DNA of 64,000 bases from Arthrobacter sp. ISL-28 (GCF_018613875.1 NZ_JAGGPJ010000010.1:62001-126000), one strand, 5' to 3'. Counted from the stretch's first letter, positions 34,305-43,622 are shown. Program-made: numbers and translations. The notes: generated by a model from the sequence alone, not told the origin.

Positions 34305-35033
34305 AAGCGTCATTTCAAAGCTGTAGGAATCGCCGCGGTACACATGGTGGCCCGTCTCCACGTTCCGGCCGGTGTCGTCCACGGCAGTTCGGTCCATGGT
34401 GACCAAGGCGGACCCGGGTTCCGTTTCAAGGAGCGGGGCCTGGTACTCGTTGGCCACCATCGCGCCGATCCGCTGTGTGGCCAGCCGGAAGTTGACCCCG
34501 CCGCTGCGAAGAATTCCGTATAGCCCCTGCGTACCCAGCATTTCCTCGTCGATGTGTGTGATGTCGTCGCGGACCCAGTTCTCCATCAGGGCAAGCGGCT
34601 TGCCGCCAACCTTGCGGAGCCTGGTGAAGTGGTAGACCTTCGCGCCTGCCGGCAGGTGCAGGGCCTGCCTCGTGGCGTCGTCGGCTTCGATGTGCGCGAA
34701 GGTCAGGACATCGGTGGTGGGTTTGCTGCCGTTGTTGGTGAGGTCGTCATAAAGGCTCGAGAGTTCGAGGGGACGGCGGACCTGGCTCGAAACCACCTGG
34801 GTGCCCACGCCGCGTTTGCGGACCAGCAGCCCCGAGCGGACCAGCTCGTCCATGGCTTTGCGCATGGTGGGCCGGGAGAGGTTCAGCTGCGCGGCGAGGT
34901 CGATTTCATTCTCCAGCCGGCTTCCTGGCTCCAGCAGCCCCGAGTGGATCGCTGCCTCGATGCCCTGGACCACCTGGTGGTACAGGGGCACCGGCGATGA
35001 CCTGTCGATGCTGAGATGAAGTTGGTTCGCCAT
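34293..35033 (-). CDS. iolR: GntR/HutC-family regulator, probable IolR
   Basis: 246 aa. The N-terminal winged helix (residues about 10-75; LNLSRPTMRKAMDELVRSGL) is followed by a UTRA ligand-binding domain (about 95-240; KVYHFTRLRKVGGKPLALME). Corynebacterium glutamicum IolR is also a GntR-type repressor of inositol genes. It is divergent from the transporter operon and upstream of iolB. An AGGACATACT site (35104-35113) lies in its own promoter region, fitting autoregulation. The ligand is unknown. Confidence 0.85.
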   Translation of the reverse strand: MANQLHLSIDRSSPVPLYHQVVQGIEAAIHSGLLEPGSRLENEIDLAAQLNLSRPTMRKAMDELVRSGLLVRKRGVGTQVVSSQVRRPLELSSLYDDLTNNGSKPTTDVLTFAHIEADDATRQALHLPAGAKVYHFTRLRKVGGKPLALMENWVRDDITHIDEEMLGTQGLYGILRSGGVNFRLATQRIGAMVANEYQAPLLETEPGSALVTMDRTAVDDTGRNVETGHHVYRGDSYSFEMTLVQR

Positions 35034-35078
35034 TAACTGCTCCCTTTGCGCTGCGGCGGTCCTGCGTCCAGAACCCCG

Positions 35079-35297
35079 TATGTCCGGTACATGTTCGCTT
35101 GATAGGACATACTGCTTTTCTGATCATAGCAGTGAGTCAACGGCGGTCAAGGCTCCTTTCGCCGCATCCCCCTTCGACCGGCCCGCCCTCGGAGTCAGCG
35201 ATATCGCCCCGAAAGTCGTCCTTGCAGAAAGGCCTTTGGTAAAAACATCCTAATGTCAGGACAAACTATTGACATCTGTGAGCCGAATCACCATGAT
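35079..35297. promoter_or_regulatory. Divergent iolR/transporter control region
   Basis: The 334 bp between iolR and the binding-protein gene hold no gene. TATGTCC (35079-35085) and GGACATA (35105-35111) form an inverted repeat before iolR. For the transporter, TTGACA (35269-35274), 17 bp, CATGAT (35292-35297) is a good promoter. Its -35 box is overlapped by TGTCA-N11-TGACA (35254-35258, 35270-35274), the same arrangement as before iolC. Confidence 0.65.
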
Positions 35298-35367
35298 CGG
35301 TGTAGAAGGCTTTGGTGACCCCGCATAGTGGCGATGGTCCCGGCCCCCAAATCAAAGGAGATTTACT

Positions 35368-36363
35368 GTGACCAAGTTCTTTTGGCGCCGCGCGGCCGTC
35401 GCGGTAGTCGCAATCCCAATGCTCGCTCTGGCGGCATGCTCCAGCCAGGGTGGGCGGGCTCCCGAGGCGAACAGTGGCGGTGGCGCCGGGCAGGTTGCCT
35501 CGACCCCCCGCATTAAGGTTGCACTTATCACTCACGCCGCTCCGGGGGACACGTTCTGGGACATTGTCCGCAAGGGCGCTGAGGAAGCCGCCGCCAAGGA
35601 CAACGTCGAGCTGCTGTACACCTCCGATCCTGAAGGCGGCCGGCAGGCGCAGCTCATCCAACAGGCCGTTGACCAGAAGGTGGACGGCATCGCTGTAACC
35701 CTGGCCAAGCCGGACGCGCTGAAAGACGCGCTCAAGAAGGCCACCGACGCAGGCATTCCGATCGTGAGCCTCAACGCTGGTGAATCCGTTTCCGCCCAGC
35801 TGGGTGCGTTCACCCACTTCGGTTCAAATGAAAAGCTGGCTGGTGAAGCGGTCGGCGAGAAGCTCAACTCTCTCGGCCTCAAGCATCCCGTCTGCGTCAT
35901 CCAGGAGCAAGGCCACGTCGGCCTCGAAGCCCGCTGCGCAGGCGTGAAGTCGAAGGTTCCTGCTACAGAGATCCTGTATGTTACGGGCACGGACATGACC
36001 CAGGTTTCCTCTACGGTGACGGCCAAACTGCAGGCCACGTCTGACGCCGACGTCGTCATCGGGTTGGGGGCGCCCTACACGCTGACCATCCTCAAGGCGG
36101 TGACCACCGCCGGAAGCAAGGCAAAGGTGGCCTCCTTTGACATGAATGCCGAGCTCGCCCAGAAGATTGCCGACGGCGCCGTTGAATTCACCGTCGACCA
36201 GCAGCCGTGGCTCCAGGGCTATGGCTCGATTGATGCACTGTGGCAGGTCAAGCGCGGCGGCTTTAAGCTCGGTGGCGGCCAGCCCGTCCTGACCGGCCCC
36301 ACCATCGTGGACAAGGCCGGCGCAGCAAATGCCCTCACTTTCGCCCAGCAGGGTATCCGTTAG
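35368..36363 (+). CDS. Sugar (probable inositol) ABC substrate-binding lipoprotein
   Basis: 331 aa periplasmic-binding-protein type I (RbsB/IbpA-like). Lipobox LAAC (Cys24), a Gly/Ser spacer, then KVALITHAAPGDTFWDIVRKG, which opens the first lobe, and AKPDALKDALKKATDAGIP. GTG start after AAAGGAG. Its position beside iolR, with a dehydrogenase of the inositol type at the end of the operon, makes inositol the likely ligand. A GC-rich hairpin separates it from the permease gene. Confidence 0.9.
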   Translation: MTKFFWRRAAVAVVAIPMLALAACSSQGGRAPEANSGGGAGQVASTPRIKVALITHAAPGDTFWDIVRKGAEEAAAKDNVELLYTSDPEGGRQAQLIQQAVDQKVDGIAVTLAKPDALKDALKKATDAGIPIVSLNAGESVSAQLGAFTHFGSNEKLAGEAVGEKLNSLGLKHPVCVIQEQGHVGLEARCAGVKSKVPATEILYVTGTDMTQVSSTVTAKLQATSDADVVIGLGAPYTLTILKAVTTAGSKAKVASFDMNAELAQKIADGAVEFTVDQQPWLQGYGSIDALWQVKRGGFKLGGGQPVLTGPTIVDKAGAANALTFAQQGIR

Positions 36364-36375
36364 CATCCCGCCAGC

Positions 36376-36403
36376 CCGGGCCCGGCGGGATCGCCGGGCC
36401 CGG
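36376..36403 (+). repeat. Intercistronic hairpin after the binding-protein gene
   Basis: CCGGGCCCGGCG (36376-36387) and CGCCGGGCCCGG (36392-36403): 12-bp perfect stem, 4-nt loop GGAT. No T-run. Hairpins here commonly stabilise the binding-protein mRNA so that it outnumbers the membrane subunits; that role is inferred. Confidence 0.75.
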
Positions 36404-36420
36404 CAGCAAGGAGTATTCCA

Positions 36421-37476
36421 ATGACCATGACCCAGACCATTACAAAGCCGGCGGTGACTGACGAGCGGGTCGGCAAGCGCAACCCGCTGCAGAAACTGCT
36501 CGGCCGCCCTGAGGTAGGCGCCCTCGTCGGGGCGATCGTTTTGTTCGTGTTTTTCGCTTCGGTTTCCCAGACTTTTACGCAGCCTAACGCCTTCGCCACC
36601 GTCCTTTACGGCAGCTCCACGATCGGCATCATGGCAGTTGGAGTATCGCTGCTGATGATCGGCGGCGAGTTCGATCTTTCTACCGGCGTTGCCGTGATCA
36701 GCTCTGCCCTGACCGCCTCGATGTTCAGCTGGTACTTCAGCATGAACGTGTGGGTCGGCGTGATCCTGGCCCTCGTAGTGTCCCTGGGCATTGGCTTCAT
36801 CAACGGCTGGATCCTTATGAAGACCAAGCTGCCGAGCTTCATCGTCACCCTCGCAACGTTCCTGATGCTGACCGGCCTCAACCTTGGCCTGACCCGCATG
36901 ATCAGTGGCGGCGTGTCCTCCCCGTCCATTTCCAGCATGGACGGTTACCAGGCGGCCCGCGCCATCTTTGCCTCCTCCGTGAACATCGCCGGGGTGGACG
37001 TCAATAACACGGTCTTCATCTGGACCGCCCTGGTTGCCGTGGCGTCCTGGGTGCTGCTGCGCACCAAGGTGGGCAACTGGATCTTCGCCGTCGGCGGCGA
37101 TGCGAACGCCGCCCGTGCCGTGGGTGTTCCTGTCAAAGCGACCAAGATCGGCCTGTTCATGGCCGTCGGCTTCTGCGGCTGGATCCTGGGCATGCACAAC
37201 CTGTTCGCCTTTGACGCCGTGCAGTCCGGCGAAGGCGTGGGCAACGAATTCCTCTACATCATCGCCGCAGTCATCGGCGGCTGCCTCCTCACCGGCGGCT
37301 ACGGGTCGGCCGTGGGCGGTGCCATCGGCGCCTTCATCTTCGGCATGGCCAACAAGGGCATCGTCTACGCCCAGTGGAACCCGGACTGGTTCAAGTTCTT
37401 CCTGGGCCTGATGCTGCTCCTGGCCACCATCGTGAACCTGATCGTCAAGCGCCGCGCAGACGCAAGTAAGGGCTGA
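36421..37476 (+). CDS. Sugar ABC transporter permease (RbsC family)
   Basis: 351 aa with about nine to ten helices. The conserved [39 protein letters not shown] and [18 protein letters not shown] segments are those of ribose/inositol-type permeases. ATG after AAGGAG. The ATPase gene starts 5 bp after the stop. Single permease gene, so a homodimer is expected. Confidence 0.93.
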   Translation: MTMTQTITKPAVTDERVGKRNPLQKLLGRPEVGALVGAIVLFVFFASVSQTFTQPNAFATVLYGSSTIGIMAVGVSLLMIGGEFDLSTGVAVISSALTASMFSWYFSMNVWVGVILALVVSLGIGFINGWILMKTKLPSFIVTLATFLMLTGLNLGLTRMISGGVSSPSISSMDGYQAARAIFASSVNIAGVDVNNTVFIWTALVAVASWVLLRTKVGNWIFAVGGDANAARAVGVPVKATKIGLFMAVGFCGWILGMHNLFAFDAVQSGEGVGNEFLYIIAAVIGGCLLTGGYGSAVGGAIGAFIFGMANKGIVYAQWNPDWFKFFLGLMLLLATIVNLIVKRRADASKG

Positions 37477-37481
37477 AAACC

Positions 37482-38420
37482 ATGAATGCGAAGCAGATCG
37501 ACCAGCAGCAGCTCCTCAAGGACGAAAAGGACCCGCTGACCCACACCCCCGTGCATCTCCTCTCCCTGGAAAACGTCGGCAAGCACTATGGCAACATCGT
37601 CGCCCTTACTGACGTCACCATGGCCGTGGACAACGGCCGCGTCACCTGCGTCCTCGGCGACAACGGCGCCGGCAAGTCCACACTGATCAAGATCATCGCC
37701 GGCCTGCACCAGCACGACGAAGGCATCCTGCACATCATGGGCGAAGAGCGGAAGTTCACCTCGCCCCGCGACGCCCTCGATGTGGGCATCGCAACGGTCT
37801 ACCAGGACCTCGCCGTCGTTCCCCTGATGCCGATCTGGCGAAACTTCTTCCTGGGCTCGGAGCTGACCACCGGTGTCGGGCCGTTCAAGAAGCTGGACGT
37901 CCAGAAGATGAAGGACATCACCAAGAAGGAACTCGCCGACATGGGCATCGACCTGCGTGATGTCGAGCAGCCCATCGGCCAGCTCTCCGGCGGGGAGCGC
38001 CAGTGTGTCGCGATCGCCCGCGCCGTGTATTTCGGCGCCAAGGTCCTGATCCTGGACGAACCCACCGCCGCCCTCGGCGTCAAGCAGTCCGGCGTGGTGC
38101 TGCGTTACATCCTGCAGGCCCGGGACCGGGGACTGGGCGTCATCTTCATCACCCACAACCCCCACCACGCCTTCCCGGTGGGCGACCGGTTCCTGCTACT
38201 CAAGCGCGGCCGCTCCATCGGCTACTACGACAAGAAGGACATCACCCTCGACGAGCTCACCGCCCAAATGGCCGGCGGCGCCGAACTCGCCGAACTCGCC
38301 CACGAGCTGGAACAGCTCGGCGGGCACGGCGACATCGTCAAGGAAGTCCAGGCTGAAGTAGCCGGAACCGAGAACGCGGGCGCCACGGACGCCGGCACTC
38401 CAAACCGCGTACGCGCCTGA
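37482..38420 (+). CDS. Sugar ABC transporter ATPase, single NBD
   Basis: 312 aa. One nucleotide-binding domain with [10 protein letters not shown]-loop [10 protein letters not shown], signature [15 protein letters not shown], Walker [13 protein letters not shown] and H-loop ITHNPHHAF. RbsA/MglA-type ATPases have two fused domains of about 500 aa in total; here only one is present, followed by an acidic Ala/Gly-rich tail (about residues 270-312). Single-domain versions (FrcA-like) are known. Followed after 40 bp by the dehydrogenase gene. Confidence 0.92.
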   Translation: MNAKQIDQQQLLKDEKDPLTHTPVHLLSLENVGKHYGNIVALTDVTMAVDNGRVTCVLGDNGAGKSTLIKIIAGLHQHDEGILHIMGEERKFTSPRDALDVGIATVYQDLAVVPLMPIWRNFFLGSELTTGVGPFKKLDVQKMKDITKKELADMGIDLRDVEQPIGQLSGGERQCVAIARAVYFGAKVLILDEPTAALGVKQSGVVLRYILQARDRGLGVIFITHNPHHAFPVGDRFLLLKRGRSIGYYDKKDITLDELTAQMAGGAELAELAHELEQLGGHGDIVKEVQAEVAGTENAGATDAGTPNRVRA

Positions 38421-38460
38421 GTTTCAAAACCTAGCCACTTATCCAGCAGTAAGGAAACGC

Positions 38461-39495
38461 ATGAAAGACATCACGCTCGGCCTCGTCGGCGTTGGCCGCA
38501 TCGGGGTGATGCACGCCGGCAACATCGTTTCGCTGAACGACGTGCTCCGGCCTCACGGGATCAACGTCCGTCTCAGGCTGACGGATGTGGCGGCGGACCA
38601 TGCACGTACGGTCGCCAAAGGGCTGGGCGCGGAGTTCTTCCCGTCGGTGGAAGTGCTGATCGGGTCGGGAATCGACGGCCTGGTCATCGCCACCGGCACC
38701 GGGACGCACCCGGAACTGATCAGGGCAGGGGTGGATGCGGGCATTCCGGTGTTCTGTGAGAAACCCGTGGCCATGAACGTGGCGGACTCGCTTCCGGTCC
38801 TGGACTACATCCGTGCCAGCAAGGGAACCGTTCAGATCGGCCACCAGCGGCGGTTCGATGCCGGCTACCTTGAGGCAAAGCGCGCTTTTGCGGCGGGCGA
38901 GCTAGGCTGGATCCACTCGCTGCGCGCCGTCACCTGTGACATGGCGCCGCCGCCTGTGGAGTTCCTGGCGACGTCCGGCGGGCTGTTCCGTGACTGCTCC
39001 GTCCATGATTTCGACATCCTGCGGTGGCTTACCGGCCGTGAAATCGTGGAAGTCTACGCCAAAGGGTCCAACAAGGGCGATCCCGCCATTGGGGCTGTAG
39101 GGGACGTGGACACCGCGCTGGCGCTAGTGACGTTCGACGACGGCTCGCTGGGTTCCGTGGGTGCCTCACGCTACAACGGGGCCGGGCACGACGTCCGGCT
39201 CGAAATCCAGGGTTCAACCGGTTCGCTCATGGTGGGCCTTGACGAGAAAACAGCGCTGGCCTCGGCGGAAGCGGGCATCGAGTTCCCGTCCGGCGAATCC
39301 CACAAGACCTTCGCGGAGCGCTTCGACCAGGCCTACCGCTCCGAAATGGCCGCATTTGTGGAACTCGTGCTTGGGCGGCGGGAAAATCCCTGCACGGCGG
39401 AGGACGCCGTCGCGGCCTCCCTTGTGGCGGACGCGGCCCAGGAATCGCTCGAAACCGGGCTGCCCGTGCGGCTCGCCGCCGCCGTCTTCCTCTAG
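38461..39495 (+). CDS. Gfo/Idh/MocA dehydrogenase, inositol type
   Basis: 344 aa. Rossmann segment LGLVGVGRIGVMHAGNI, the EKP motif VFCEKPVAMN and the substrate-side HDFDILRWLTGREIVEVYA. It is the last gene of the inositol transporter operon and a paralogue of iolG. It may oxidise scyllo- or D-chiro-inositol, giving the strain a wider range of isomers. The stop TAG overlaps the stop of the converging hydrolase gene within one CTAG. Confidence 0.88.
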   Translation: MKDITLGLVGVGRIGVMHAGNIVSLNDVLRPHGINVRLRLTDVAADHARTVAKGLGAEFFPSVEVLIGSGIDGLVIATGTGTHPELIRAGVDAGIPVFCEKPVAMNVADSLPVLDYIRASKGTVQIGHQRRFDAGYLEAKRAFAAGELGWIHSLRAVTCDMAPPPVEFLATSGGLFRDCSVHDFDILRWLTGREIVEVYAKGSNKGDPAIGAVGDVDTALALVTFDDGSLGSVGASRYNGAGHDVRLEIQGSTGSLMVGLDEKTALASAEAGIEFPSGESHKTFAERFDQAYRSEMAAFVELVLGRRENPCTAEDAVAASLVADAAQESLETGLPVRLAAAVFL

Positions 39496-40316
39496 CGGAC
39501 CTGCCGGCAGGCTTCCACAAAGGCCCGGAACGGGGCAATCCGCTCGGCTTCCGGCAGTTCGACAACCTCGGGATGCCATTGGACCGAGACCACCCACCGT
39601 TCCGGGTCTTCCAGGGCCTCGACGATGCCGTCCTCTGCCACTGCGGTCACCACCAAGCCGGGCGCCACCGGCGCCGCGGCCTGGTGATGGCCGGACGCGA
39701 CCTTTACCCTCAAGGCACCCGAATCCCCGGGCACCGCTTCCGCGACCGCACCGTACAGCTGCGCCACCCTGGACCCCGGCGAGATCGCCACATCATGCCA
39801 GGCCCACAATCCGCCGCCCTCCTGCGGACTGTCGCGGTGGGGCACAGCACCCGGCGTCATGTCCTGGATGAGTGTTCCGCCGTAAAGGACATTGAGGAGC
39901 TGGTGGCCGCGGCAGATCCCCAGCAGGGGGAGTCCGGCGTCGATCGTCTGGCGCGCCACCGCAATATCCAGCCGGTCCTGCTCCGGGTTGACGTCGTAGA
40001 GTGTGTCGCCCGGTTCCTCGCCATAGAGCCGCGGATCAAGGTCGCCGCCACCGGGAAGTACGACGCCGTCAAGCGCCCCAGGCGCGCCGGCCCGCCGGCC
40101 GCCGTCGAACAGGCCATCTTCGACGAGTTCGGGGGTCAGCAGCACCGGTTCGCCGCCGCCGTCGTGCACGAGGTCCACGATGAAATCGAAGAGGCCGTTG
40201 GCCTCAGCCACGCGGGGGTCGGGATGTGCCGAGCTGCTGAGGCGGACAGGGATGCCGATGCGGGGGCGCGGACTGCCGGCAGGTGATGAATTCTGCATGC
40301 TCAAATTCTGCACCAC
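39492..40316 (-). CDS. Gamma-glutamyl-gamma-aminobutyrate hydrolase-like (peptidase C26)
   Basis: 274 aa class I glutamine-amidotransferase fold. The nucleophile elbow is GICRGHQLLNVLYGG (Cys about 125) and the His/Glu partner pair is in SVQWHPEVVE. These are PuuD-type features for hydrolysing gamma-glutamyl bonds, e.g. in polyamine breakdown. Two adjacent GTG codons (40316, 40313) or ATG 40298 could be the start; none has a strong SD. It is divergent from the FCD-type GntR gene. Substrate not certain. Confidence 0.85.
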   Translation of the reverse strand: MVQNLSMQNSSPAGSPRPRIGIPVRLSSSAHPDPRVAEANGLFDFIVDLVHDGGGEPVLLTPELVEDGLFDGGRRAGAPGALDGVVLPGGGDLDPRLYGEEPGDTLYDVNPEQDRLDIAVARQTIDAGLPLLGICRGHQLLNVLYGGTLIQDMTPGAVPHRDSPQEGGGLWAWHDVAISPGSRVAQLYGAVAEAVPGDSGALRVKVASGHHQAAAPVAPGLVVTAVAEDGIVEALEDPERWVVSVQWHPEVVELPEAERIAPFRAFVEACRQVR

Positions 40317-40463
40317 GAGTGAGCGGCTACGCTTGCTTGACGGACATCCGATGCCTGGTGGCCAGGGACCGCTTAATCGCGGTTGCCCTTCGGCTACCTG
40401 CCGGAACCGGCCAGGGACGCCGCCGCTTCGGTAGTGTTAGTCGCATCGACGGCAGCAGGAAAA

Positions 40464-41186
40464 ATGAAAGTAGGCGTTCCAATGGGTCGCAGGACACTGG
40501 TTGACCACCTCGTCGACGGCCTGCTGGACGACATCCTTGCCGGAAAGCTGAAACCGCACGATGCCCTGCCTCCGGAAGCCGACATTGCGAAGGCCTACGA
40601 TGTCAGCCGGCTGACTGTACGCGAGGCGCTTAAGGCGTTGCGGGCTCAGCACATCCTCTACGTCAAGGCCGGGCGCGGAACCTTCGTGAACCCTGCAGAC
40701 AACTGGACGGGCCTGGACGCCATCTTCAAGGCTGCCTCGCACGGAAACGCTGCGGACCAGGTGTCCATCGGCCTGATCGAAGTGCGACGCATGGTGGAAA
40801 CCGGCGCGGCCGCCCTTGCCGCCAAGCGCCATGCTCCGGAGCACGTCGAGGAGATGCGGCAGGCGATCTCGGACATGAAGCGGTTTCATGAATCCGCCGA
40901 CCTGGACGGATTTGTCACGGCCGACATCGCCTTCCATGATGCGGTGCTGAAGGCATCGGGCAATCCCTTTGTGCGGGCCCTGCTGGCTCAGTTGGGCCAG
41001 TATCTGTATGTCGCACGCCGGGAAACTTCCGCGGTCGAAGAGATCCAGCGCCATGCCATCGCCTTCCACCAGCGCGTGCTGGACAGCATTCTCACGGGCG
41101 ACGGCGAACTCGCCCGCCGGGCGATGGACGAGCACATGGACCAGACCTTCGAGGACTACGAGCGCTACGTCCACGGCAAGCACTGA
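40464..41186 (+). CDS. GntR-family regulator, FadR/FCD type
   Basis: 240 aa from ATG 40464. Winged helix (about residues 10-75; YDVSRLTVREALKALRAQH) followed by an FCD ligand domain with metal-ligand-like residues in DIAFHDAVLKASGNP and RHAIAFHQRVLDSI. Such regulators usually sense carboxylates or sugar acids. It precedes an MFS transporter and an SDR gene, and a palindrome of the FCD type lies at 41256-41268 in between. Confidence 0.9.
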   Translation: MKVGVPMGRRTLVDHLVDGLLDDILAGKLKPHDALPPEADIAKAYDVSRLTVREALKALRAQHILYVKAGRGTFVNPADNWTGLDAIFKAASHGNAADQVSIGLIEVRRMVETGAAALAAKRHAPEHVEEMRQAISDMKRFHESADLDGFVTADIAFHDAVLKASGNPFVRALLAQLGQYLYVARRETSAVEEIQRHAIAFHQRVLDSILTGDGELARRAMDEHMDQTFEDYERYVHGKH

Positions 41187-41255
41187 CCCCTCGCTCATCC
41201 CAGCCTTGACGTAATACGCATCACCTTCTAGTATTTTGCTCATGTTCTTCCGTCA

Positions 41256-41268
41256 GATGTCTGACATC
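41256..41268 (+). promoter_or_regulatory. Candidate FCD-GntR operator before the MFS gene
   Basis: GATGTC-T-GACATC is a perfect 6+1+6 palindrome. FadR/FCD-type regulators often recognise TGTnnGACA-like palindromes of this size. It lies 120 bp before the transporter start. Confidence 0.55.
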
Positions 41269-41387
41269 AGATACAAATAGATCCTCAATGATGCTCGGCA
41301 CTCGAGCGGACAGAACCCCCCAATAAAAATCATCGGATCCCTCCGCGCGAAGCCGCCGGTCCGGAACCGACAGACAGAAGGTCGATG

Positions 41388-42752
41388 ATGACTTCATTAA
41401 CCACTAAGTCCACGGGACTCGGCGAGCTTGGTGACCGCACCCTCCGCAAAGTCCGCCGCCGCGTCATGCCCCTGATCGTTCTCCTCTACTTCATCGCTTA
41501 CCTGGACCGGAATAACGTCGGGTTCGCCAAGCTGACGATGAGCGAGGACATTGGCCTCAGCGCTTCAGCATACGGTCTGGGCGCCGGCATCTTCTTCCTC
41601 GGCTATGCGCTGCTGGAAATCCCGAGCAACGCAGGAATGTACCGCTTCGGCGCCCGCAAATGGCTGGCCCGCATCCTCATCACCTGGGGCATCTTTGCCT
41701 CAGCGATGGCTTTGGTAAACGGCGAGACGACCTACTACATCATCCGATTCCTGCTCGGTGCAGCCGAGGCAGGCTTCTTCCCGGCCATCCTCTTCTACCT
41801 GACCCTGTGGTTCCCGGCGGCGCAGCGCGTCACCGTCCTGGGCATCTTCATCCTCGCCCAGCCCATCTCCAACGCCCTCGGCGCTCCGGTCTCCGGCCTG
41901 CTGCTCCAGATGGACGGTGTCATGGGCCTCCAGGGTTGGCAGTGGCTCTACATCATCGAAGGCATCCCGGCCATCCTCCTCGGCGTGCTGACCCCGATCC
42001 TGATGACCGACCGCCCCCGGGACGCCAAGTGGCTCAACGCCGACGAACGCGAATGGCTTTCCGCCACCATGGATGCCGAACTGGCAGCCAAGTCCAAAGG
42101 CGGCAGCCACAACTTCCTGGCCGGCCTCAAGGACAAGCGAACCATCGTTTACTCGGCACTCTACTTCGGCCTCGTCTGCGGTATCTACGGCCTCGGACTC
42201 TGGATGCCCACGATCGTTGCCGCCCTCGGAAAGTTCTCCACCGCCCAGGTCGGGTTCATCGTCCTCATTCCGTACGCCATTGCGGCCGTCTTCGTGTACT
42301 TCTGGAGCAAGCGAGCCGACAAGACGGGCAAGCGTGCCTGGCACAGTTCCGTCAGCATGGTGCTCGCCGGCGTGGGTCTGCTGTCTGCAGGTTATCTACT
42401 CCAGGTCAACCCCATCCTGGCCCTGATCGCCCTCACCGCCGCGGCCATGGGTATCTACGGAGCCATCGCCCCGTTCCTGTCCATGCCGTCCGCAGCGCTC
42501 ACCGGAGCAGCAGCAGCCTCCGGCCTGGCCATGGTGAACTCCCTGGGTAACCTCGGCGGCTTCGTTGCCCCCTACGCCGTCGGCCTGTTCAACGACGCCA
42601 CCGGCAGCAACCAGAGCGGCCTGCTGTTCCTCTCCTTCTGCCTGTGCGTCACGGCTGTCGCCACCTACCTCTACGCCCGCAAGCGCCCCGAAGGCGACGC
42701 TGCCCTGGATCCTGCTGTCGAGGCAGCCGCCAAGGTCACTGTTACCCACTAA
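41388..42752 (+). CDS. MFS transporter, anion:cation symporter type
   Basis: 454 aa, 12 predicted helices. LLYFIAYLDRNNVGFAKLTM in helix 1 and the AEAGFFPAILFYLTLWFP segment in helices 4-5 are those of the ACS family (tartrate, hexuronate, 4-hydroxyphenylacetate carriers). ATG 41388 is preferred over 41385 because AGAAGG lies 6 nt upstream. With the FCD regulator and SDR it forms a small catabolic unit for an organic or sugar acid. Confidence 0.92.
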   Translation: MTSLTTKSTGLGELGDRTLRKVRRRVMPLIVLLYFIAYLDRNNVGFAKLTMSEDIGLSASAYGLGAGIFFLGYALLEIPSNAGMYRFGARKWLARILITWGIFASAMALVNGETTYYIIRFLLGAAEAGFFPAILFYLTLWFPAAQRVTVLGIFILAQPISNALGAPVSGLLLQMDGVMGLQGWQWLYIIEGIPAILLGVLTPILMTDRPRDAKWLNADEREWLSATMDAELAAKSKGGSHNFLAGLKDKRTIVYSALYFGLVCGIYGLGLWMPTIVAALGKFSTAQVGFIVLIPYAIAAVFVYFWSKRADKTGKRAWHSSVSMVLAGVGLLSAGYLLQVNPILALIALTAAAMGIYGAIAPFLSMPSAALTGAAAASGLAMVNSLGNLGGFVAPYAVGLFNDATGSNQSGLLFLSFCLCVTAVATYLYARKRPEGDAALDPAVEAAAKVTVTH

Positions 42753-42788
42753 GAACCACCCAGAGAACCACTTAAAGGAATACCTGCA

Positions 42789-43565
42789 ATGACCTCAACC
42801 ACTCCCTTCCCCGCCGACCGTACAGTCGTGCTGACCGGCGCGGCCTCCGCCCGCGGCATCGGCCGAGCAGCGGCCGACCGCATGGCCAGCGAAGGCTGGT
42901 CCATCGCGATCCTGGACATCAACGCCGAGGACGCCAAGGCGGCCGCCGCGGAGATCGGTTCCAACCGGGCCGTGAAGGCCATCGGTGTCGGCGCCGACGT
43001 TTCCGACGCCGCGTCCGTAGACCGGGCGATCACCGAGATCGAAGAGTCGCTGCCGCCGATTGTCGCCCTGGCGAACCTGGCAGGCATCAGCTCTCCGACG
43101 ACCTTCATGGAAACCACCGTGGAAGAGTGGGACAAGGTTTTCGCGATCAACATGCGCGGAACTTTCATCGTTTCCCAGCGGGTGCTCAAGGGCATGATCG
43201 AGCGCAAGCTTGGACGCATCGTGAGCATCTCCTCCATCTCGGCACAGCGTGGCGGCGGCACCTACTCCAAGGTTGCCTACAGTGCCTCCAAGGCCGGAAT
43301 CATCGGCTTCACCCGTGCACTGGCCCGCGAAGTCGGCGAGTTCGGCGTCACTGTCAACGCCATCGCCCCCGGTCCGATCGACACCGACATCATGGGCGGC
43401 ACCCTGACCGAAGAGCGCAAGGCACAGATGTCCGAAGGCATCATGATGGGCCGCGTCGGCACCCGGGAGGAAGTGGCTGCACTCATCTCCTTCCTGCTCG
43501 GCAAGGACTCCGGCTACATCACCGCCGCCACCTATGACATCAACGGCGGGCTCCAGGTTTCCTGA
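42789..43565 (+). CDS. Short-chain dehydrogenase/reductase
   Basis: 258 aa classical SDR. Cofactor motif TGAASARGIGRAAADRMA near residue 16, NLAGISSP, catalytic Ser in GRIVSISSISAQRGG and the YSASK motif VAYSASKAGIIGFTRAL with Tyr and Lys. The C-terminal YITAATYDINGG is typical. An Asp after strand 2 (LDINAED) favours NAD over NADP. Starts 36 bp after the MFS gene and is closed by the terminator at 43589-43622. Substrate not known. Confidence 0.93.
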   Translation: MTSTTPFPADRTVVLTGAASARGIGRAAADRMASEGWSIAILDINAEDAKAAAAEIGSNRAVKAIGVGADVSDAASVDRAITEIEESLPPIVALANLAGISSPTTFMETTVEEWDKVFAINMRGTFIVSQRVLKGMIERKLGRIVSISSISAQRGGGTYSKVAYSASKAGIIGFTRALAREVGEFGVTVNAIAPGPIDTDIMGGTLTEERKAQMSEGIMMGRVGTREEVAALISFLLGKDSGYITAATYDINGGLQVS

Positions 43566-43588
43566 CCCGGTCCCACCAGCAACGCCCT

Positions 43589-43622
43589 GGAAGTGCCCCG
43601 CGGCCGGCTGCGGGGCACTTCC
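43589..43622 (+). terminator. Hairpin terminator after the SDR gene
   Basis: GGAAGTGCCCCGC (43589-43601) pairs perfectly with GCGGGGCACTTCC (43610-43622); 8-nt loop. No T-run follows. Located 24 nt after the SDR stop. Confidence 0.75.
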
